Positions 51,295 through 63,178 of a stretch of 64,000 nucleotides of DNA are shown one piece after another. The notes below the pieces were generated by a model, which saw only the letters and a list, made by a program, of their open reading frames with translations, searched no databases and had not been told where the DNA came from. The stretch is from Antitrichia curtipendula (taxonomy: Eukaryota > Streptophyta > Bryopsida > Hypnales > Leucodontaceae): assembly GCA_951230915.1 (NCBI GenBank), contig OX579634.1, positions 48,869,570 to 48,933,569 of the forward strand. Reading direction: 5' to 3'. Every line of letters begins with the position of its first letter. Within the stretch, counting starts at the first letter, position 1. Made by a program: the position numbers and the translations under genes.

Positions 51295-51599
51295 AGGTAG
51301 ACGTACCCATAATCGACCATTTAAGCAACTGAGATAGGCTCTTGTTGTTAAATGTCATGGTTTTGATTTTTGTCTAGTTAGCATTTGTAAGTGGATTCCA
51401 GCTCACGGATTTCTAGAGTGGGATTCAAACACACAGTGTAGTTATGCATTTTTAAACTATGAGGTATAGGTCTACCCATTCCCATCCATACGTCTTCCTC
51501 TCCAAATGGGGTACATCCTTGCTTTCAAAATCTACAAAGTAGCCAAGAATCTAGGATGAACGGAATTGAGTACATGGTCGGTTATGGGTTCGTGTACCT
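51295..51599. mobile_element. Second Stowaway-like MITE (AGGTAGACGTACCC ends)
   Basis: 305 bp. Starts AGGTAGACGTACCCATAATC and ends GGTTCGTGTACCT, with TA on each side (51293-51294, 51600-51601). Its ends are related to those of the neighbouring element only 8 bp away. No coding capacity. Confidence 0.8.
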
Positions 51600-51601
51600 T
51601 A

Positions 51602-53056
51602 AGAGCATTCCTACCTGTGTTGCAAAACAGATGACTTGTCCAAGTTGGCTTCCGAAATGGATGAGTTGGAGGTCGGATCAACTTGCACATGGAATCATTT
51701 TGCAGGTTGTGTCTCGTCTTGCAATATGGTAGAACCACACATTACCAACCAAACATCCGTAACCAATTTGTAGGATGTAGCTATTTCCAACCAAGGCTTG
51801 AACAAGTTTCCAACCAAAGTTTTTCCTTTGCAAGGTTGGGATTGTAAAGTTATGACACATGCTCTTGATGCAATGAGCAAGAAAGTAGGAAGTAGTGAGC
51901 AAGATAGTAGTTATGATATGGTTAGAGTTGGAAGACTCTATATATTGGACATAGATTGTGGCCAACTTTTGGCTTCTAGAATTCATAGTAATTTGAATTT
52001 AAGGGAAAAAAATCATGAAAATTTGGTAATGCATATCATTTCTATCTTTCTTTATGTTAGTAGATTTACATTGCCTTCTATTGCTCCTACACATGCACGA
52101 AATCTCTTAAGTAGTTGACTATGGATGGTTCTACCATATAGCAATGGACAAATTTAATTGTCTTTCCATATTCACTAGTTAAAGCTAAGCGCCAAGCACT
52201 TTTCACTTGCCTTCAACGTCTTTCACCTCCCATGCACTTTTCACTTAAGGGCATTGCCAATGATGGCATGAATTTGGCATGCCAAATATAGATCTAAATT
52301 TTCACTGTTTTGGAATTAGAATTAGAAGTTAAAATTTCTATCATTGGAACCCCATTCAAAAGTGTTTTGCAAAGGTACAAGAAAATTCAAATTTAGACAA
52401 TGGACAATGAAAACAAAAATACTTCATAAGCTTGCTAAAAGCTAAAAGACACTTCCGGTCTACATTGAAATTTAAAATTGTCTCAACCCAAGAAAAAAAA
52501 TTCCATTCTAAAGCTCCGAATCTCAGCTCTCGAACCCCTTTTTTTTTAAAAATTTCCCCTCCCTTTAACCCCAAGTTTACTTCTTTGCTTTCCAAGCTTC
52601 ATATTCCAGTTGTGATTCATATTTTTCATTTTTGGGAATTATAATTTTTTGTTCTGAACCTGCTTGGTGGGTATGGTACAGTGGAATTATGATGCCTCGC
52701 TGAGGAATGGATGCTCAATGAATGTCCAAATAACTGGCATGGCATCAGCACACCTGTGAGTACTGAGTAGCCCCAACTGGATCTCCTTCGTATTCAATCA
52801 GAGATTCGGAGCTCATGGCAAATTAATAAGTTCGACAAAATCCGGTAACAAAATCTAAGTTAAGTTATAGATGCATGTGCTCAAGAATGTTGCAAAGGCT
52901 GATGAGACTACTGTTCCCTTAGATTGGCCGTGGAGTTGCCTTCAAATGGTTGTCCTTCGCATTTCGCAATGAAATTCTGTTTCATTTGTTTTCAAAAAAC
53001 AAAACAAAAAACAAAAATGGCTGTCCTTCCGAACCACATGGAGAATTGACTGTTAA
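51602..53056. other. Intergenic, no supported gene
   Basis: Open frames up to 106 codons (51678-52118, both strands) overlap each other and resemble nothing known. No element ends were resolved. Confidence 0.4.
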
Positions 53057-54027
53057 CCCCAAAGTGACAAAGAGGACAGAAAGTGTCCTCACACAATTTC
53101 AAGTCCAGTACAAAGTGCTGTAACTTTTGCATCCAAGGTCCAAATTCAAAAAAACTTGTTGGAAAAGTTGCGTTTTCCCCTCTAGTTTGTGTGGTAAAAT
53201 TTTCAGATTAATCCAAGGTTTATTGATTTCTTGGAAGCCAATCGAAGTTCACAACTTCAATTTGAGTTCACCAAATTGTATTTTAGGGCTGCAACTTTGG
53301 GGCCTTGTATCTCCTTCATCCATTGCTCATTTTCAATAAATAAAAATTGGGTTTTGCTCCCCTTGAAGTATAGTTATTGTGGTAAAGGTTTCATGTCAAT
53401 CCAAGTTGTTTTGAATGTTTGGGAGCAATTTGAAGTTCCAAATCCTGCCATTTTTGGAGTATAGTGAACTTCGGCGGCTTGTTTCTTCTTTATACAGAGT
53501 CCATTATCAATAATTCTTTTTGGAAAAATTGCGCATACTAGTCTAGTTTGTGTAGCTAAAATTTCATGTTAATCCAAAAATTAATGAGTGACAGAGAAGC
53601 ATTCTAGTAGAATGAGGTTCAACTTTAGATCTGTTTTTTGCAATTTTTCTTGCTGACTTTTGATATTTCAAAGCCGTTTTGTAGACACAATGAGTCAATT
53701 GAATGAAATTTTTTTTCACCAATGTATTTGTATACTAGTTTTGAATCATTTTGTAGTGTAAAGTTTTTTCATTTGCGTAGGTTTCGAAATCAAATTTCAC
53801 CTCCAAATGTGTTTTTGGGAAAATTTCAGCATCCATTTTCAACACTAAAACATTATGATCTTGCAATGTATGTGGCCAATTGACTTCAAATTTTGTACAT
53901 GTCATCTACAACATGTACACTACAAGATTGTACGGTTCAGATTTGTATAACTTGAAGACATTTAGATCCATAAAGCTTCAAAAGCAATGATGTTTTTGAA
54001 CCCCAGAAATTGAATGTCACTTTGGGG
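53057..54027. mobile_element. TTAA-flanked element with perfect 13-bp ends and internal tandem units
   Basis: 971 bp. Starts CCCCAAAGTGACA after TTAA (53053-53056) and ends TGTCACTTTGGGG before TTAA (54028-54031): perfect 13-bp inverted repeat. At least three diverged tandem units of about 175 bp begin near 53112, 53289 and 53464; units share CTAGTTTGTGT, TTAATCCAA and GGAAAA(A/G)TTGCG. No coding frame. Termini differ from the other subfamilies after the first bases. Confidence 0.85.
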
Positions 54028-54031
54028 TTAA

Positions 54032-57000
54032 GAATGTTAGCACTCGCATGTAAGCTCAATAAAGGCTTCAATCTTTGGAGAAATTGAACTCTGGAATGCC
54101 AGACTGGTCACCGTGGAAATCATCCATTTTCATACTGTGTGAATCATGTGCTTAAAAACAATTCTAAAAGCACTTACTGGAGGTCAAACTAGTGTGCAAG
54201 ACCTCTCTTTTTCACACAAAATTCCAAGTTCAGTAGAAGGATTCTCTATCATCTATTGGATACTTAGTGTGTAGAACAACATTATGTGGTTAACCCTGGA
54301 AGAACGCAAAACCCCATGACCAAAGTAGTCACTAAAAAATAACTCAAATTATTGGACCAATAGGTTCATTATTTGTTTCTACAACTAACAGTGAAGTCAT
54401 CCATTGAACCTTTGAGGTTGATAATGTCTTTGCAAGGATAATGATGGTTTTGATATGCCGAGGAAACTACACCGAAATGGTTATTTAATATTATCCAAAG
54501 TATTTATCACAAAGAGATACTATTCAATGTCACTTGTAGTTGAGTGGCATTGTAGCATTTGTGGTGTTCAATGTTGTTGTTGTTAGACGAGGCATCCTAA
54601 TTTTCACGCCGCATCATTATCTACACATACTAAATAAGCATTTGGATGTATTGAGAGGAAAAAATTATTCTTGATGAGGTGGCCTTTAGAGTGCTTAGTT
54701 CCCTTTGTATAAGGTGAATCAACCTATTACCAATCCCTTTGTATCTCGTTTTTGTCATTATATATACATAAGAAAACATTTAAGAACTCAAATGTTTACT
54801 CTAGGTAAATGAGCACAAAATTGGAAGTAGGATCATAATAAGTTAGTTCACCTTAAACCTCATCTAACACATGCATAGTACAATATAAAATAGTTTAAAG
54901 CAATTAAGCCAATTTTTCGTGTAAAATGAAGTTGGTACATGTATGGATCTTGGGAGTGATGTTCTCGCTCTATTTTGTGTGGTGCTCCAAGACTTATTTT
55001 CTAGTATTGTAATAATTAGAGCATATTATAGGTGTTCCAAGACTTCTTTTCTAGCATTGTAATAATCAGAGCACATTATAGTTGTGACTATACTAGTAGT
55101 ATGTATTACTAGAATTGAATGGTGATATTACAATTTTCATTTTGATTTGCATACAAAAATGCAAATTTGAGATTTTACACAATCCAAGGATTAGGATGTA
55201 TACCTTGGTTATATCCAACAAAATATATCCAACAAACATTACAAGCACATCCATCTTACAAATCCTTAAATTATAACAACATATACAAATGAAATAACTA
55301 CACAAATAACACATACAATGCAATGCCTATACTATGGACAATCTAGAAATAAACAAAGTATTGACAAGAGAGAACTACCCCAGAACCAGTAGTTAGTCAA
55401 AACTGAGTGGGCATGGCAGACTGGTGTTCCGAGCTTGATTTTTGAAGTTAGCGTGCAAACGTTACGGGACGAAATCAAATCAAGGCCGAGCCTTCTTCTT
55501 ACACTGAAACAGTGGCGATGTCGATGCTCTCCTCAGTCATAACAGCAGCTCCCTTCGCAATTCCGAATTTCAGATCCATTCTGTTTCCAACCTGACGCAC
55601 TGCAGGTCCTACAATTGCAATTAATCCCGTGAAATGTCCCTTCGATGCTAACTTACTCATTGAATGCTGCCCAGTGCTCAAATCTGAGGCCGGACCTCCG
55701 AATATTTCGAGCAGCAAAACAAGTCAGGATTACTTTAATTAATCCAGACTAACTCAGACAGGTTAATTTGACCTGTGGAGTTCTTCCCACATGTAACTTA
55801 AGTAAGTAAGCTTACTGTATGTACTTCCGGCTCTAGTAAATTATACCCGAGCTTGCAAAGTACTAAAGATATTTCACCGAAGTGAAGCCACCGCAGCTAC
55901 GGCTGCTACGACGTAAGTTAATGTATCTCAGTATCCACTGGTTTTGTGGGAAGTTGTGTGCCAAATACGCAATTTGAGAGCCCCGAAGGTCAACCCCGTT
56001 TCCAGGCTGCTGTCACAACTGAAAGCTCCTCCAGTGCCTGCAGTGGTCCTTGCAGAGAAAAGATTCCTCCGTTGGAAGAAACGTAATGAGCTCAGACAGA
56101 TGGAAAACATGCCTCAAGGGGAAACAGGTAACGTACCGTCAGTACATAGGCACCGGTAATCCTCAAACCTGGAGCACTAGCTGCCAACGTCGTATGCCTG
56201 TGTCGTCACTTCCACGTCGATCTCGGTCTAGGCAATAGCGCCAACAGTTATGAGTCATTCATGTACTCGACCTAAAAAGCCTGCAGGCGTTCTTTCAAAC
56301 GCCTGACTGGACGTGAGGCGGAAGACGGGGTTTTGTCATCGTGGCCATGAAACGTTTTCTTCTCGCGCTCCCAGAAAAACGAATAGAAATTGCAATTCTG
56401 AGCTAGGCGAGCTATTCACAATCCTTCACGGACTGCAAAAGTGGAGATCTTCTGCGGCACCACCGAACGCAATGATCCTGGTCAAGCGACGTTAGAATAC
56501 ACCCAAAACCCAACCAAACTATGACGTGTTCCAAGTGGCTGGCTGTTGGGATCAAATTATTTGCCAGCCCCATACTCTCTGAGCCTGATTCTGAGCCTGG
56601 CTCAGCAGCTGGGTGTGTGTCCTGGACTCTCTGTTTTTGGGCAATGAAAATCTTGTTTTGTTTTGTGTTGTTTTTGTTTTGCGCCCAAATTCAAAATAAG
56701 ACGGTACTGTTTCTTTTGTGGGCGACCTGCACGCACAAGTTTCGAGAGTCGATCAGTCACCTTTTTCCAGCAGAAGGAAAGAAAACGCAGTGAGAGCTAG
56801 TTGATAGATCTGCGGGTCTGAGCTTCTTCAAGCATTATCTTATCTTAAGCTGAGCTTAGTTGCAAGCTTTGTGTATCTGCCTCGTGGCTTCAATCAATCA
56901 TCGGTTTTGTATGGGCATGCTCTGCCAATTGCACTGCCCAAAGTCCTGACATGGAACTCCAGTCAGTCTCATGAGAAAGGGCCACGTACGTAGTAATGGA

Positions 57001-58765
57001 CTGCCGGTTTGAATGAGTTCTAGGCGTGGCTTCCGTCCACTGGTTCGGCATCTTTCAGTGTTGTCAATCTGCTTGGGAAGCCCACGTTTTTGATACCCAG
57101 CCATCAGTCGGCCGTCACTTTTAAAGCCTTTTTTTTAATTTAAAAAGAGAAAACAATTCCAATGAAATTTCACTGTTCAACGTGGCTGGACCATTGTTTT
57201 CCTTCTGATTATTCCAGCTGACTGATGTGGCCGATCAGCACCCAAACGCTCGGAATACTTTGAAGTCTGTGTCGTTAATGGTCACAATTATTTTTTTTGT
57301 AAGGAAGATGGATCTCATGTAAGGCAGAAGCACCAGTAGTCGATCATTTAAGAGATTTTGGAGCAGATGGTGAGGAGTACGAGGTGATTGGAAATTTGTC
57401 CCACGTGGAAGATAGGAAATATGGAGATTGCTAATTTTTCAGAATTTCATTCCCGAAACTGAAATTACTATGAATTTTAGGAGCCAAAAAGTGCACTTGT
57501 TGAGTTGTCAATGTCTAAAGTCTTCCAATTCCAGTCATTCAAGGATTACTTTTCTGCTTATTACTTCCTACTTTCTTGCTCACTACTTTTAGACATGTGT
57601 CATAACCATATTAGTGCCAACCTTGAAAAAAAAAACATTCCAAGCTTGAATTCCAATCTAAAGTTGGAAATAGCACATCCTACACTTTGGATATTGGATG
57701 TGGTTGACAACTGGTGCCTCAACCTTAGTGGGAGACAACCCATTCTTAATCTCCCCCCCTCCCTTCTTTTTTCCGTTTTTATCTAATTTTCATACATCAC
57801 TTAACCTATATTCAATCTATTTTCAAATTATTGATACAGTCATGATAAACATGATCTTGGAATTATAAAAGTTTATATGTGGACAGAATTGTGTTTTATG
57901 TGGTATTAAATACATTCATAATAGTTCTAAACCTAAATACTCTTTTTACTAGCTTGTAAAAGGATTTGTGATTCATAACCTTATATATACAGTGAGCCCT
58001 TTGCATAAAATATTTAAAATAAAATTTAATTTTTGAAGATTCAAAAACACAATTTGGCATTATGTGAGGTAAGTAGCCACTAGCAAGAGCCAAGTGGTGT
58101 CTTTACTTTATGAATGTTTTGCATGCATTGACCATAGATTAATTTGTGCCTTGCAAATAGGTAAGTCACATAAATTATAAAGTGTTAATATTTTTGTATA
58201 TATATAGAGACCAATTATATTTAAAATGTCAATTAGTTTATTTTTTTGTCCCTCCTGTTGAGAAGCTCCCAACTGACTACAATGAGAAGTCCCCAAACCA
58301 CAAGGGACATTTGAGAGGTACTGTCAAAAAGTGAGCATTTAATGAGGACTAGAAGCAAAGATTTCATTTCAAGAGTTGTTTAATTTCAAGACATTTATTG
58401 TTACAAAAAGTTACAAAATAAAAACAAGGGCCTCTTGAAAACTGAGATTTTGTCATGAGTTGCTCCATCTTCGTGCCCCATCTTCGTGCCCCTTGTAAGT
58501 TACAGTGAGCATGTGCTCAATGGCAGTGTCATTCAATGTTCATCTGAAAGGCAGTTTCTGGGGTTCACCGCTTGAATACAGATTCGGCGCTTTGAATGCT
58601 GCACAAGGCAGTGTATGCATCAGGATCAACCCCATCGTGACAAAAAATTAAAAAGCTGGAAAGGTCATCGATTGCCCTTCTTTGGAGGTTCTTGTTGACG
58701 CCATGCTCGTGAATTGAAGCTAAGGCCGCGTGGGCGACGGACGACGGGTGCTTGGATCTGCAACT
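54032..58765. other. Intergenic, no convincing gene; ARL3 promoter at right
   Basis: About 55490-57120 is less AT-rich. A minus-strand frame at 55499-55717 ends with a possible exon (QVGNRMDLKFGIAKGAAV and so on) preceded by a CTGCAG acceptor, and 55960-56100 is open on both strands, but neither resembles a known family. About 58440-58765 is probably the ARL3 promoter and leader. No RNA gene was recognised. Confidence 0.4.
54981..55080. repeat. 50-bp direct tandem duplication
   Basis: Two adjacent 50-bp units (54981-55030, 55031-55080), each starting GGTG(C/T)TCCAAGACTT and ending A(C/T)ATTATA, with five or so differences. Confidence 0.9.
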
Positions 58766-61700
58766 ATGGTTTGTAGCAAGTTACCTTTGGAGAACATCTT
58801 TACAATTACGGTAGTGAACAATCGATGAGATTGCTTTGTACATAATCTGGGTTAATCTGTGTTACCGATGAACTTGAGAATCGATGGAGTGTTTGGGTTC
58901 CAACGGTAATTGACTCGATCACAGCTTGCCTGACGAAAGTTTGTTGCATTGGTGAATCAATTGTGAATCTGCAGGGATTGTTGGCGTTGTTGCGGGGACT
59001 CCACAGGTCTCAGGCTGATGTAAGTGAATCTTTTCCCATGTTTTTCCGAGGCTGTTAAAATGCACGAGATTGATGATAGGATCCTAGTTGCAACCATTGC
59101 TGGATTTATACCTTGGAATACGTTATCTTAACCAGATCTGAACTTCTATGAGTCCAAGGATTTATGGTTTTGGATTGATCATATTGTATAATTCAGATGC
59201 CGCAAAGTTTGTATCACCAGAATCAAATCAATCAATGTAGAACATTGCATTTGTTTGATAATTGAACAAAAGAAGTCCACACACACGAGACCCAATTGGA
59301 ACCCTATCATCGTCCTTTAGGGTTCAGTATGCAGGATTACATATCACTCTTCGGGTACTTGATCAACCTAAATATTGGTAATAAGGAAACCCTAATTTGA
59401 ACTTGGGTGTTGGAAAGCTAATACTCAAAGCAAGGAATATGCTGTAGTAATTGCGCTCTTTCATGCAGTTGCTCTGGGGGAGGATTTCCGTGATGTCCAA
59501 TTATAGTGTGGGTTGCGATGTCAATATCTCAAAAACCTAAAGATATCTCAACACTGTTAACAATATTTAGGTTGAACCAAGCGCATGTGGCCCTTTGAGT
59601 TTTAGGTTTTTTCTCTGCCTACAGGAATTGCTCAGAAACGTGTAATAGACTAATTGATTGACTTGCACATGTGTGTCTCGTAGGAGGCGAGGATTCTGTT
59701 TCTGGGTTTGGACAATGCCGGGAAGACCACCATCTTGAGAGCATTGTCTGATGGAGATCTCAATACGGTTACGCCGACACAGGTGTGCATCTTTCAGTAT
59801 CCTTCTATACGGCTTTAAATGATTTCTGGACTTGCCAATCTGTAGTAACGAGGTGGTTTTATACACGGAGGTATCTGCTCACAGTTTGGGATTATAATGT
59901 TTTCTGCTGTTGCAGTAGAGTTCTCAACACTTGTTAAACACGGGGTACTATTTGAGTCACTTGAAGTATTTCAGCATATGTAGGAATGTGAATTTTTGGA
60001 GATGTATAGAGCTATGGACAGGGCTTGTGTGTTGGACAGGGCTTCCACATTAGGTCATTAATCCACGAGGGCTTCAAGCTAAACGTGTGGGACATCGGCG
60101 GTATGAACATTTTATCCTACCCCAAGTGTTTGCCAACTGCCAGAGGTCATTCTAGGTTATGTATTCTCTGTGAAGAGGTTCGTGTTCATGTTCAAGGAAC
60201 CAAGCTGGATGCAATGACGTTGTCATCCGTTTACACATATTGTTCACAAGAGGTGCGATGATATTGGTATTCTTGCAGGTCAGAGGGCAATCAGACCATA
60301 CTGGCGGAATTATTTTGAAGCTACAGATGCCTTGGTAAGCACACCTGCTGTGCCTTTGCTATTTTTTTCCTGCACGTCATTTCGTCGAACTCAGCATGGT
60401 ACGTGCAAGTTTTACATCCTATCGAGCTGTGAAAGCTGAGGCTTCTGCTTCGACTGCGTTTCTCTCTCCAAATGACAGCATTTTCTAAGATGCCTGCTCA
60501 ACACTGAGAACATTAGGTTCAAAGTTTTCTAATGTGGTTTAACTTGCATTGTGTTATTGCTGTTTGACTGTCTTCTGAAGTCGGGGTAGTGGTTTGGTAC
60601 AGGTGTACGTAATTGACTCTGCTGATAGGCACCGTCTGGAGGAGAGTGGTACGTGATTACACCAAAATTAACCCCTCACCTGGTAGCATCAAATTTACAC
60701 AGCGAATGCACGCATTGTGGACACAGGTCTAGTCTGGGCAAGCAAATGCAAAGCCCTTCACACAATATTTCTTGCAAGCAAGAAGAATTTTTACCTGCAA
60801 GTAGATAGTGGCTGAATTTGTGAACTTACTTATGTTGTCTCTCTTGGACTTGCTTTTTGGAATAAGAAAAACATGAGGTGGGGAATGTTTTGATGGCAGG
60901 GAATGAGTTGAGCCTTCTCCTGGAGGAAGAGCAGATGGTGGGAGTTCCAATGCTTGTTCTAGCCAACAAGCAGAATCTGAAGCCAAATGCACTTCCATCT
61001 GATGAGGTAGGTTTCAGGAAGAAGAAGAAAACGTTGCAGGTTGGGTCTGAGTTCTATTCAAATTTTTCAAATAATTGATCATCCATGCGTTAATCCTGTG
61101 AAGGTCTTGGTCCTGACATCGTGTTTATTGTGTATTTGACATACAAGGTGAATGAATTGAGGTATCCAATACCAACAAAACATGGTGTTCATGTTGAGTT
61201 GAATCCAATGACACATAGCACTCCTTGTCTAGATCATTGTTGAACTTCCTTTATGTCTCCAAAGCTTCAAAATATTTATGGATTCTGCTTGTATGGGTGC
61301 CGTATATGAGCATGATAAGGTTTAGATGTTAAATTGACATTCAAAAGAAGCATTCAAAACTATTGAATAATCAATTCAATGGGGTATGGCTTGCCATATT
61401 TTAGTACACTTTGTATTCTAGGAATTTAATTTGGTAATGTACATATGGTTCATGGCAAATCTTTAAGAGTTAAGAATCACTCATGAAGAATTAGAGTCTA
61501 TGATAATAAAGAATTTTTATCACATAGCACATTTGTGATCATGCAAAACCAAAAGTTTATAGGGATTGTAGGAAATTGATTATATAGAATTTAGAGTCAT
61601 GGGACCCATATCACTTAAAAATATTTTTTCACAAGAAAGTGGGATCATTAAAAACCAAACTAGTTTTTGATTGTTGTAATTATGTGTTAATGAGGCCCAA

Positions 61701-62236
61701 TGTTTTAGTCACATGTTGATAAATTATTGTTAAATTTGAGTATTGTCTCAAAACGATATTGGAATATTGTATACAAAAAGTTGTAAGAGGGCAAGGTTCA
61801 TTTGTGAGAGTCTTTAAATCCATAACTTGTTTTTAGGGATACTTATTATCCAAACTAATTAGGAGACACTTTTGATAATATACAAAGTTTTAAGTGATCC
61901 TACCTTACTATTAGAAAATGTTGGCAACTATTATTTAGGTGCATCATGGCTTATTGCATATATTGATAAAAATCTTTGAGCAGGTGTCTATTGGATTGAA
62001 TCTTAATGGAATTCGAGATCGAGATTGGCTAATCCAAAGTTGCTCAGGTATGTTTAATTTTTAAATGTTAATTAAACACATAATCTATTTGTATGCATGT
62101 TTGTTGATTGTTACGTAGGGTATTTCAATAAACCCTAATTTTTGAAATTGCAGCCAAAACTGGAGAAGGATTACAAGAAGGTATGGATTGGTTGCTTCAA
62201 AGAGTCAAAAACAAGGTATCTAGTAGGCATATGTAG
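58766..62236 (+). CDS. ARL3: ARL3, ADP-ribosylation factor-like GTPase (9 coding exons)
   Basis: ARL3 releases lipidated cargo from carrier proteins for delivery into cilia. Exons: 58766-58768 (ATG only, inferred), 58975-59019, 59684-59782, 60040-60100, 60279-60334, 60603-60648, 60900-61006, 61984-62047, 62154-62236; introns are GT-AG and 564 bp close in frame (187 aa; animal ARL3 is 182). Motifs: [10 protein letters not shown]-terminus, P-loop GLDNAGKT (24-31), TPTQGF (46-51) typical of ARL3, WDIGGQ (66-71), [32 protein letters not shown] (125-130), and SCSAKTGEG (G5). ARL3-type residues TPTQGF and [13 protein letters not shown] separate it from ARL2 and ARF. Odd: the NKxD motif reads NKQN, so the guanine-reading Asp is Asn129. 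The first exon is the weakest point: no in-frame ATG precedes 58975, and ATG|GTTTGT at 58766 restores the expected M-GLL start. Confidence 0.92.
61007..61983 (+). other. 977-bp ARL3 intron 7
   Basis: The longest intron of the gene, strongly AT-rich, between the NKQN exon and the [14 protein letters not shown] exon. It begins GTAGGT and ends TTTGAGCAG. No bounded mobile element or nested gene is seen. Confidence 0.75.
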
Positions 62237-63178
62237 TGACTCTTAATTCTTACGAGAACACTCATGCACTTCACATTTTGAGAGACCTATGTAGCTAAAG
62301 ATTTTTCTTTGATGATGTAAGTATTTGTTCCTACATAGGTTGTGTAGAGACTTAATACCCTACATTCATATGGACTATGTAGATGTATCTTGTGTGCATA
62401 TCAATTGACAAGAAAAGGTGTGATCTTGTTTAAGGATTAATCCCTAAAGGTTATCACTATTTTTCACAAAAATCATTCTTATGTTATCATTTCTAGTGCA
62501 TAGAGTCAAAATGAGAGAATAAATTTTGTTTTCACTTTCAACCACAAATCTCATTACTCTAGACTATCATTCTATGAAAATGTATGGCAAAAATTTGGAT
62601 GGAAATTGAGATATTAGAATTTGAAGTGAAAAGATTTTGTTTATTCTATACTTTCCAATAGGTTCATTAGTCTTTAATTCCTCTAGGTGTGAAAGTTATG
62701 CATTATGCATGGTAGAGGTTGAGATAGATCATGTTTGTTACTAGAATACCCATTTTTGAAGGTAGTTGAGAAGTGTAACATATTGTAAAATTCATTGCAA
62801 TGCAATGAGAGGAGATGCAAAAATCTTCCAAGATACTCACTACATTCATGTGCTTATTCGGAATGTCAAATTCTCATAACATCTCAATCCAAACAATTTA
62901 CAAAAATTACAACATTTTATTGGAGCAAGAATACAAAAAATAAAATACAAAACTCTGAATTTCTATGGGAGATCTATCGATTCTGAAGACCTCCGTCAGA
63001 AATTTTGAGAAAAATCAACCAAACCTCCTATCTCCTGTACAAGCTGTAGAAACTCATAAAAAACACTCTTGAGGCTTTACAGAATGATCCTCATTTCTCT
63101 CTTATAAATACAGTGCAGCATGTCATCTGCATATATGTAATGTTTGTACAAAACCAACCACAAAAAAGGTGCTTCAAC
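62237..63178. other. Convergent 3' region, with a TTAA-family left fragment
   Basis: ARL3 and the next gene are convergent here. At 62437-62440 TTAA is followed by TCCCTAAAGG, as in the 36748 and 49187 copies; homology fades after about 62700 and no right end was found, so this is a truncated copy. The rest holds the 3' untranslated regions of both genes. Confidence 0.5.

Noticed and set aside
9800..54031. Sola3 as source of the TTAA duplications
   Set aside because: Sola3 also targets TTAA, but as far as I know its ends start GAG, not CCC; the ends here fit piggyBac better, although only a transposase match would settle it.
55499..56270. Possible small gene near 55.5-56.2 kb
   Set aside because: A plausible terminal exon exists on the minus strand, but no upstream exon, family or consistent strand could be established.
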